Positions 25,925 through 32,226 of a stretch of DNA of 51,682 bases are shown piece after piece; position 1 is the first letter of the stretch, and every line of letters starts with the position of its first letter. The DNA comes from JBDLID01 sp039715055 (GTDB taxonomy: Bacteria; Desulfobacterota; Desulfobulbia; Desulfobulbales; Desulfocapsaceae): positions 1-51,682 of the forward strand of contig JBDLID010000004.1 of the NCBI GenBank assembly GCA_039715055.1, read 5' to 3'. The position numbers and the translations under genes were made by a program. The notes under the pieces are model-generated. The model made no database searches. It worked only from the letters and a program-made list of their open reading frames with translations, and had not been told where the DNA came from.

Positions 25925-26329
25925 ATGGAAATACAATACCGGACGACACAGTCGTTTGAGCGTTCACAGTTACAGCAGTTGTTTCTCGCGGTGGAGTGGT
26001 CTTCCGGCAACTATCCGGACAGGTTGCAGACTGCCATGAAAAATGCTGACACGGTATTTTCTGCTTGGGATGGCACCAAACTGGTTGGGCTGATGCATGC
26101 TGTTTCCGATGGTGTTATGACAGCATATTTCCAATATTTACTCGTCCACCCGGATTATCAGTCGAGAGGAATTGGCAATGCCCTTGTCACCGCAATGCTT
26201 GGTAAATACAAGGACTGCGCCCGTAAAGTGCTGATAGCCTATGACAAGGAAATTGAATTTTATAAGAGTTGCGGTTTTCTGGTCGGACATGGCAAAACAC
26301 CAATGTTCATCACCTACCTGTCAACATGA
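25925..26329 (+). CDS. GNAT-family N-acetyltransferase
   Basis: A 134-residue single-domain acetyltransferase. The acetyl-CoA motif A is 'YLLVHPDYQSRGIGNALVTAML' (Q/R-x-x-G-x-G/A; here QSRGIG), and motif B is 'EIEFYKSCGF'. The sequence resembles small-molecule acetyltransferases rather than ribosomal ones. GGAGAG is eight bases before ATG. Its TGA stop overlaps the ATG of the dapF-like gene (ATGA), a strong sign that the two act on a common pathway. Confidence 0.87.
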   Translation: MEIQYRTTQSFERSQLQQLFLAVEWSSGNYPDRLQTAMKNADTVFSAWDGTKLVGLMHAVSDGVMTAYFQYLLVHPDYQSRGIGNALVTAMLGKYKDCARKVLIAYDKEIEFYKSCGFLVGHGKTPMFITYLST

Positions 26330-27180
26330 AATTTACAAAATATCATGCACTGGGAAATGATTACCTGGTGATCAACCCGCAAGAACTGGCATCTGAGCTG
26401 ACAAGGAAGGCCATCACTCTTCTCTGTCACAGAAATTTTGGTGTGGGATCAGACGGCCTTCTGCTTGGTCCGCTGAAAAGTATGCGATGTGATTTCGGCT
26501 TGAAAATATTTAATCCCGATGGAAGTGAAGCGGAAAAGAGCGGCAACGGGTTGCGTATTTTTGCGCGCTGGTTGTGGGATGAAGGTCGCGTTGGTACAAA
26601 ACCGTTTAGTGTGGAAACAGACGGCGGGATCGTATCCTGCACTGTCGAAGATGATGGCAGAAATGTTACAGTTGAAATGGGAGAGGTCATTTTTGAGCGA
26701 ATCAACGAGACAATAGCGGTTGAAGACCAGGTCATGACCATCTGTACCGCATCTGTTGGTAACCCTCACTGTGTTGTCCTCTCCGAGCTCCCAACCGCAG
26801 CGCTGGCTCAAAAGTATGGTCCAATTATTGAAGTTGATCCACTGTTTCCAAACCGTACGAACGTGCAGTTCATACGTGTCATTGATCGCAATACCATCCA
26901 GCTTGAAATCTGGGAACGCGGGGCTGGCTATACGCTCGCCTCGGGCAGCAGCAGTACCGCAGCAGCGGCAGTTGCCTACAAGCTTGGTTTATGCGACCCG
27001 GATATCACTGTTCAGATGGTTGGGGGAGAAATCGAAATAGAGTTGAATGAAGCATTTCTTGCTACAATGCGAGGTCCGGTAATCAAGGTATGCAATGGCG
27101 TCATAGCAGATGAGATGTTTGAAACACTCGTAACAATTCAGCAGCACCCACATTGTGGCCGATCAGGCCGCCTCGAGTAG
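26326..27180 (+). CDS. DapF-fold epimerase-like protein with both catalytic Cys replaced by Ser
   Basis: A 284-residue protein with the two mirror-related domains of diaminopimelate epimerase: 'MKFTKYHALGNDYLV', 'FGVGSDGLL', 'FNPDGSEAEKSGNGLRIFAR', 'SVGNPHCV', 'NRTNVQFI' and 'WERGAGYTLASGSSSTAAAAVA'. In true DapF both proton-transfer residues are cysteines (CGNG and ACG). Here they are Ser72 (KSGNG) and Ser206 (ASGSSS), and the usual GET is GYT. It is therefore unlikely to be the housekeeping DapF; it may racemise another amino acid, act as an isomerase like the cysteine-free PrpF/PhzF relatives, or be non-catalytic. It is coupled to a GNAT gene, followed by another, and opposed by a LysR regulator. 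Confidence 0.85.
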   Translation: MKFTKYHALGNDYLVINPQELASELTRKAITLLCHRNFGVGSDGLLLGPLKSMRCDFGLKIFNPDGSEAEKSGNGLRIFARWLWDEGRVGTKPFSVETDGGIVSCTVEDDGRNVTVEMGEVIFERINETIAVEDQVMTICTASVGNPHCVVLSELPTAALAQKYGPIIEVDPLFPNRTNVQFIRVIDRNTIQLEIWERGAGYTLASGSSSTAAAAVAYKLGLCDPDITVQMVGGEIEIELNEAFLATMRGPVIKVCNGVIADEMFETLVTIQQHPHCGRSGRLE

Positions 27181-27243
27181 CACAAGTGCGCTTCGTCAGC
27201 CTGCTTGACCACACTGCATGCCCTGCTGAACAGTTACAAACAC
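27177..27243. repeat. dispersed ~66-bp repeat, second copy
   Basis: Matches 19379-19444 with the same block order (TAGCACAAGT, GCTTCG, AGCCT, TGACC, CTGAACAGTTA). It begins at the stop codon of the dapF-like gene and ends eight bases before the start of the next GNAT gene. It includes a small dyad, GCACAAGTGC. Confidence 0.6.
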
Positions 27244-27250
27244 TCTTACA

Positions 27251-27739
27251 ATGATCAGAGCAGCAATTAAGGGCGAGGCCACAATTCTCACCAGAATCTC
27301 ATTTGAATCCAAGGGGCACTGGAACTACCCCAAAAAATATTTTGATATCTGGGAAAGTGAACTGACGATACGACCTGACGATATTGTGGAAAATCACGTC
27401 TATGTCGTAGAAAACAATGGTGACATCGTAGGATATTATTCAGTTACTGAACTCCGCCAGGATAGGCAACTATTCGAGATGAAGTTAGAAAAAGGATTCT
27501 GGCTTGAACATATGTTTGTGCTCTCCTCCAATATCGGTCAAGGCTTTGGGACAGAGATGTTTGAGCATCTCCGAGAATGGTGTAAATCACACCGGGTGAA
27601 CAGATTGTTCATTCTTGCAGACCCTAACGCCAAAGGATTTTACGAAAAAATGGAGTGTGAATATCAGGAGGATTTTCCTTCTACTGTCGCAAATCGGACG
27701 ACACCGCTTTTCACCTTGGACATTGAACCACAGGAGTAA
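27251..27739 (+). CDS. GNAT-family N-acetyltransferase
   Basis: A 162-residue acetyltransferase. 'WLEHMFVLSSNIGQGFGTEMFEHLREWC' is motif A (GQGFGT), and 'LADPNAKGFYEKMECEYQED' is motif B. The N-terminal 'SKGHWNYPKKYFDIW' is typical of a large uncharacterised GNAT group. It starts 70 bases after the dapF-like gene on the same strand, so it may belong to the same transcription unit. No clear ribosome site. Confidence 0.85.
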   Translation: MIRAAIKGEATILTRISFESKGHWNYPKKYFDIWESELTIRPDDIVENHVYVVENNGDIVGYYSVTELRQDRQLFEMKLEKGFWLEHMFVLSSNIGQGFGTEMFEHLREWCKSHRVNRLFILADPNAKGFYEKMECEYQEDFPSTVANRTTPLFTLDIEPQE

Positions 27740-28023
27740 GGCCGGGATGGCGCAGCGTAGCTCATCATGACAATGAAAGGCCAGAGAAGCAAGGTATGTG
27801 ATGGAAATATTTCGGCTGAAATTTTTAACACAAGTTGAGTAGGATAGGTATGAGAAGAAAAGATAAGGAAATCACTGACAGATCTGTTATCGAGACCATT
27901 ATTTCCAATTCAACTGCCTGCAGGGTACCTTGAGTCGTTACTGATCTGACTCAGCAGATATCCCGCACCCGGTCCTGAACTGCGCCAAAGAAAACCCGGA
28001 AGTTACTGACAATGGAGAAAGCA

Positions 28024-28413
28024 ATGAATCAAATTGATTTTTATGAGGCAAAACTAAAATACGAAACTGATTCCTGGGATTTATCAGAAGCCTTGAAAAA
28101 CAATGACAACGTGGTCGTAATCGATGCACGGTCGATAGAAGCGTATGAAATCGATCATATCCCCTCAGCAATCAGCTTTCCTCACAGGACCATGTCCGAG
28201 AAAACAACTGTCAATCTGGACAAATCAAAAACATATGTCACCTACTGTGATGGAATAGGCTGCAATGCGTCTACAAAGGGCGCGGCAAACCTTGCCAGAC
28301 TCGGTTTTAACGTAAAGGAACTTTTGGGCGGCCTGGAGTGGTGGAAAAGAGATGGGTATGCAACTGTTGGGAAAAATGGCATTGAAGGCAAGAGCACTGC
28401 TTGCGGCTGCTGA
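28024..28413 (+). CDS. rhodanese-like sulfurtransferase
   Basis: A single-domain rhodanese of 129 residues. 'NVVVIDARSIEAYEIDHIPSAISFPHRTM' is the CH2A-type region, and the active-site loop is 'YVTYCDGIGCNASTKGA', with the first Cys expected to carry persulfide and an extra Cys four residues later. The protein ends in Cys-Gly-Cys. I start at ATG 28024 because GGAG lies six bases upstream; an ATG at 28012 precedes that site. There is no signal peptide. It may deliver sulfane sulfur in the cytoplasm. The TGA stop is followed by only seven more in-frame codons, so read-through is unlikely. Confidence 0.88.
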   Translation: MNQIDFYEAKLKYETDSWDLSEALKNNDNVVVIDARSIEAYEIDHIPSAISFPHRTMSEKTTVNLDKSKTYVTYCDGIGCNASTKGAANLARLGFNVKELLGGLEWWKRDGYATVGKNGIEGKSTACGC

Positions 28414-28600
28414 CAATGGTGGAATAATAAGAATTAAGGTGGCCGTCGGGCCTGACCGGAAACTGGCAATTACGCCTGCGGGCCGGGGAGTACTGTCCGG
28501 TCAGAAAAAATGGCTGGCGATTGAAGAATATGACAGATGGCTCGGAGGAGTTCATCTGTCATATACCAATACCTGGTGTTGGGACGAGACTGTAAAATAA
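28414..28600 (+). pseudogene. 3' remnant of a DUF3658/DUF1835-type gene
   Basis: In another frame from the rhodanese, bases about 28430-28600 encode 'RKLAITPAGRGVLSGQKKWL' and then 'EYDRWLGGVHLSYTNTWCWD' before a stop. 'G..VL.G..DW......DRWLGGVHL....WRWD' is a C-terminal signature I associate with DUF1835/DUF3658-type proteins, normally 300 residues or more. Only the last ~55 residues survive and no start region is present; the frame runs open back into the rhodanese gene to 28352. It is best read as a decayed gene tail left by a rearrangement. Confidence 0.5.
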
Positions 28601-28786
28601 ATTGTGTAAATGAGTATCGCTTGGTCTGAGTCCGGAATTCTATATATCTATCCATTAACTCTATTTATCCGCAGTACCCTTCTTTCAAATCATCCTCGCC
28701 TCCTCCAGATTTTTTCAACACCGGAAACATTCTCCCTTGTTACAACCTTAGCTACACTTGTCAATCGGAAGAGATCATTTACCCCC

Positions 28787-28815
28787 TTGACAAATTAGAG
28801 TAATTGCTCTAATTA
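28787..28815 (+). promoter_or_regulatory. promoter with embedded near-perfect operator, upstream of the radical SAM-TetR operon
   Basis: TTGACA (28787-28792) is followed after 17 bp by TAATTA (28810-28815). The spacer is filled by a dyad with perfect 8-bp arms AATTAGAG (28793-28800) and CTCTAATT (28807-28814) around TAATTG. This is the classical geometry for a TetR repressor that blocks polymerase, and a tetR gene lies in the operon it would control. Confidence 0.7.
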
Positions 28816-28858
28816 TTTCTCCAGCTAAGATCCCAACTCAATACAGCCGGAGAATATC

Positions 28859-30217
28859 ATGCGAATTCTACTCATTCAGCCAGCAAGCAGCATTGGATTC
28901 ATAGATCAGGTTTATATGCACGAACCTTTAGCTTTAGAATATCTTGGGGCCGGCCTGAAATTGGATGATCATGATGTTCTATTATTAGATGGTCGTATCG
29001 ATACAGATCTATTATCCAGAGGGCAAGAGTTCCAGCCTGATATCGTCGCACTGACCGGCTATACCAGCCAGGTGAACATCATCATAGAACTTGCTCGAAA
29101 ATTCAAAGCCATCTCCCCTGCCCCTTTCGTGGTTGTCGGTGGGCATCATGCCACTGTTCGACCAGTTGATTTCAATCTCCCTGCCATTGATCTGACGGTA
29201 ATCGGCGAGGGGGTGACGACACTTAGGGAAATTGCCGGTAAGCTTGCAGCAAGACAGGATTTCAATGCTGTTGACGGATTGGCTATTCCCGGAGACAAAC
29301 AACGGTTCACCCGGGCACGCCCACACTGCAGCCTCAATGATCTTCCAATGCCTGATCGTTCCCTGACGGCCCGCTATCGAAGCCACTATTTCAGTGAATG
29401 GCTGCAGCCTCTTGCCTCTATCCGAACTTCACTGGGATGTGTTGGTCGTTGTAATTTCTGTGCGCTATGGTCACTCACCGACGGCAGATACCTGAAGCGA
29501 AATCCGGAGAAAGTCATTGAGGAGCTTAAAACAATAAATGAAAAGAACGTTTTCTTCTGTGATGATGAATCAATGTGTGACGTGAAGAGAATGGAAATAT
29601 TAGCTGATCTGATACGCGAAAATGGAATTAAAAAGCATTATTTTCTCTATGCCCGGGCAGATACCGTAGTTCGCCATCCGCAACTGTTTGAAAAATGGCG
29701 GGATGTGGGGTTGCGCCAGGTATTTGTTGGAATGGAGAGTTTCTCAGATTCGCATTTGCAGGCGATGAACAAGGGAATCACCTTAGAGCAACAAGAAGAA
29801 GCCGTACATGTCCTGAGAGAGTTGGGGATAATGCTTTATGCTTCTTTTGTTGTAGATCCTGACTTTTCTCATGAGGACTTCGGATCTCTGACACAATATG
29901 TACGTCGTTTACAGCTGAACCATGCCTCCTTTTCAATCCTGACACCGTTACCCGGGACAAAGATGTGGGAAGAACGACAAAATGATTTACTTCCATACCG
30001 TCCGGAGCTGTTTGATTTTATCCATACAGTTCTACCGACTCGGTTGCCGTTTCCTGAATTTTATACCGAATTTGCCCTTCTCTGGCAAAACGCTGTCCCA
30101 CCATATCGTGCACTCAAGACTTTCTCTCGCTATGGCCTGAAGAGATTGCCTGGAGTCTTTCGGCTCTTAAGCAAGGCAACATCAACCATGCGCCGGGCAC
30201 ATCTGGACCACTGTTAG
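28859..30217 (+). CDS. B12-binding-domain radical SAM enzyme, HpnR-like
   Basis: A 452-residue class-B-type radical SAM protein. Residues 1-135 form a cobalamin-binding Rossmann-like domain ('ILLIQPASS', 'LEYLGAGLKLDDHDVLLLDG', 'VVVGGHHATVRP'). The [4Fe-4S] cluster motif is C194-VGR-C198-NF-C201. 'NVFFCDDESMCD' and 'QVFVGMESFSDSHL' are typical radical SAM barrel strands. The C-terminal 'SILTPLPGTKMWEE' and 'LFDFIHTVLPTRLPFPEFY' resemble hopanoid C-3 methylase HpnR, so methylation of an unactivated carbon is plausible. No hopanoid genes are nearby, so the assignment is tentative. GGAG lies six bases before ATG. It leads an operon with tetR and an ACT-domain gene. Confidence 0.8.
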   Translation: MRILLIQPASSIGFIDQVYMHEPLALEYLGAGLKLDDHDVLLLDGRIDTDLLSRGQEFQPDIVALTGYTSQVNIIIELARKFKAISPAPFVVVGGHHATVRPVDFNLPAIDLTVIGEGVTTLREIAGKLAARQDFNAVDGLAIPGDKQRFTRARPHCSLNDLPMPDRSLTARYRSHYFSEWLQPLASIRTSLGCVGRCNFCALWSLTDGRYLKRNPEKVIEELKTINEKNVFFCDDESMCDVKRMEILADLIRENGIKKHYFLYARADTVVRHPQLFEKWRDVGLRQVFVGMESFSDSHLQAMNKGITLEQQEEAVHVLRELGIMLYASFVVDPDFSHEDFGSLTQYVRRLQLNHASFSILTPLPGTKMWEERQNDLLPYRPELFDFIHTVLPTRLPFPEFYTEFALLWQNAVPPYRALKTFSRYGLKRLPGVFRLLSKATSTMRRAHLDHC

Positions 30218-30230
30218 AAAATCGGCTACT

Positions 30231-30845
30231 ATGCTGCCGATGACAGCAAAAGCCAAAATCAAAACGCGTGAGAAAATCCTGGAGAAAGCTTTACAGCTCT
30301 TTAATGAAAGAGGAACTGCTGCGGTGACGACAAACCACATCTCCGCAGCCATTGGTATCAGTCCAGGCAATCTCTACTACCATTTCCACAATCGTGAGGA
30401 GATCATTCGAGAGATATTCTCTATGATGGAGGAAGAAAGTCGTGAAGGTTTCGGGCCTATTGCATCTGAGGCTCATGGACTCGGCCTTCAGGCGTTTGAG
30501 GAAACTTTCCGATTCATCCAGCAATTCAACCAACGCTTTATATTCTTTAAAAGAGAGTTGCCGATACTGCTGATGCGTGACCCTGAACTGCGAGTGAGTT
30601 TTGAAAAAGTCCACCAGGAGACCCTGGAGCTGATTCGTACTCTTGTCGATGGTGCTGTTGCCGGAGGGATATTGCGTCCACTTGAAACTGAGGAGAGACA
30701 ACTGCTCACCGAGATGAGTTGGATGCTGACTCTTTTCTGGCCCAATTATCTCGAAATATCAGGCCAGGACAATTCTCAAGAGGGGCTTGAACGTGGAATC
30801 GCCATGATCCGATTACTTGTCAATGGGTTTAAAGCAGGTGAGTAA
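30231..30845 (+). CDS. TetR-family transcriptional regulator
   Basis: A 204-residue repressor. Helix-turn-helix at about residues 15-60 ('REKILEKALQLFNERGTAAVTTNHISAAIGISPGNLYYHFHNREEI'), then an all-helical ligand and dimer domain. 'NLYYHFHNREEII' is the diagnostic recognition-helix tail. It follows the radical SAM gene by 13 bases and probably represses the operon from the dyad at 28793-28814. An alternative start at 30240 would shorten it by three residues. The inducer is unknown. Confidence 0.9.
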   Translation: MLPMTAKAKIKTREKILEKALQLFNERGTAAVTTNHISAAIGISPGNLYYHFHNREEIIREIFSMMEEESREGFGPIASEAHGLGLQAFEETFRFIQQFNQRFIFFKRELPILLMRDPELRVSFEKVHQETLELIRTLVDGAVAGGILRPLETEERQLLTEMSWMLTLFWPNYLEISGQDNSQEGLERGIAMIRLLVNGFKAGE

Positions 30846-30857
30846 GAAGTAACGATC

Positions 30858-31268
30858 ATGGCAAATTCTCTACTATCCGGCGAAACCAGCCTCACAACAC
30901 TACTGCAGAGTATGAATCCAGTACTTCGCCCAGGGGAGTTTGTCTTTTGCTCCATCGATCCGGACGCAGTTGCCGGCCTTTCCGGCACGCCCATTTGCCA
31001 GTTTACCGAAGAAGAGGGGCTGACGGTCATCATGCAAAAAGAAGACGCCGAAAAGAGCAGCCTGCAATATGGTTATGTTTCTAAAATGATCACCATAGGC
31101 GTTCACTCAAGCCTTGATGCAGTGGGATTTCTTGCCGCGATAACCGGTAAATTGGCAGCACATGGCATCAGCGTCAATGCGGTTTCAGCATTTTATCACG
31201 ATCACCTCTTTGTTCCGCCTGACAATGCCGATGAAGCCATGGAAATTTTAAATAGTCTGTCAAAGTAG
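30858..31268 (+). CDS. ACT-domain protein (ACT_3/ACT_7 type)
   Basis: A 136-residue protein with two tandem ACT-like modules. The first (residues 8-62) contains 'LLQSMNPVLRPGEFVFCSID' and 'FTEEEGLTVIM'. The second (67-136) contains 'KMITIGVHSSLDAVGFLAAITGKLAAHGISVNAVSAFYHDHLFVP', a typical amino-acid-binding ACT fold. Such small proteins are thought to sense amino acids; the ligand is unknown. It begins 12 bases after tetR and ends the operon. Confidence 0.85.
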   Translation: MANSLLSGETSLTTLLQSMNPVLRPGEFVFCSIDPDAVAGLSGTPICQFTEEEGLTVIMQKEDAEKSSLQYGYVSKMITIGVHSSLDAVGFLAAITGKLAAHGISVNAVSAFYHDHLFVPPDNADEAMEILNSLSK

Positions 31269-31516
31269 AGCCGCAATCACTGTCCCCTCCATCCACCAAA
31301 GAAGCTCACTGTTTTACCTGGGAGAACTGAGTTCAAAAAACAGCGCCGGAAAATATTCATACCTGGCCCGGACCTGTTCTTGCTAAATTCATAGCTTCGC
31401 CTCAAGTTATTGATTATTATTATGTCACTCAGCAGCTGATCGTACAGGCTTGAAATGATAGTGATCATCCCGGATTTTTCGTTTTCAAGGTAGCCTTAAA
31501 CCAATTGAGGTTTCTC

Positions 31517-32152
31517 ATGACTCTTCTGACCACCACCATCAAGCACATGCGGCAGGAAAAGGCATGGCAGAACAAACATAACCCCAAGGCCCCTAAAGAG
31601 GGTGACTCTGCACCGGATTTTGAGCTGCTGGCTGTTGACGGTACTACGCCTTTTCGTCTATCTGATTATCGCAGCAAAAAACCGGTGGCCCTTGTTTTCG
31701 GCTCTATTTCCTGACCCCCCTTTGTTAAAGGGACCGTGAGTCTCGGACAACTGTTCAAACGATATCAGGACCAGGTTCAGTTTGTTATGATCTACATCAG
31801 GGAGGCGCACCCGGTGGATGGCTGGACTTTCGGCCATGGAATAATGGCCGGAATGATCCAGTCATATGCTCCGCATACAAATTTTGAAATCCAGGATCCT
31901 CAAACAATCGAGGAAAGGCGTCGCATAGCCGACAGTTGTCAGGCCAAACTCCAGTACGGCTTCACGACCATTGTTGATGAAATGGACGACAGGGTCAACA
32001 AACTCTATGCCGCTCAACCAACTCGGCTCTATCTCATCGGCCTGGATGGCAAAGTCGCCTATGGTGGTGGAGGCGGTCCGCTGGGATTCAAGCCGGCCAG
32101 GCTTGGCGAGGCAATAGAGAGTTACCTGGAAGAACAACAGAAAGTATCTTGA
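31517..32152 (+). CDS. iodothyronine-deiodinase-like selenoprotein (in-frame TGA = Sec66)
   Basis: Thioredoxin-fold selenoprotein of 211 residues, if TGA 31712-31714 is read as selenocysteine. The sequence around it, 'ALVFGSIS-U-PPFVKGTVSLGQLFKRY', continues in frame to 'FVMIYIREAHPVDGWTFG'. This matches vertebrate deiodinases (FGSCT-U-PPF and IYIEEAHPSDGW), including the conserved His. Bacterial deiodinase-like selenoproteins are known; they are thought to be thiol/peroxide or dehalogenating redox enzymes, not hormone enzymes. ATG 31517 is six bases after TTGAGG. 'KEGDSAPDFELLAVDGTTPFRLSDYR' (residues 30-56) is peroxiredoxin/AhpC-like. A plain gene caller would split it at the TGA. A possible SECIS hairpin is at 31730-31744. 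Confidence 0.9.
31730..31744 (+). promoter_or_regulatory. putative bacterial SECIS hairpin
   Basis: GGGAC-CGTGA-GTCTC: five pairs (one G-U), loop beginning 20 bases after the TGA with G in its second position. This agrees with the known spacing (16-37 bases) and loop-G rule for bacterial SECIS elements. A rival hairpin CCCTTT-GTT-AAAGGG at 31718-31732 is closer (9 bases to the loop) and overlaps it by three bases. Confidence 0.55.
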
Positions 32153-32226
32153 TCGTGGGTCTAAGGCAGGTGAGTAACAACAGGAGCTGGAGTAAGGTTG
32201 CGTTCACCTGTCTGCCGAGTATGACA

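Noticed and set aside
28411..28413. Selenocysteine read-through of the rhodanese TGA
   Set aside because: Only seven more sense codons follow before TAA, without similarity to rhodanese C-termini; it is an ordinary stop.
31718..31732. CCCTTT-GTT-AAAGGG hairpin as the SECIS element
   Set aside because: Its loop is only nine bases after the TGA, shorter than known bacterial SECIS spacing; the overlapping hairpin at 31730-31744 fits better.
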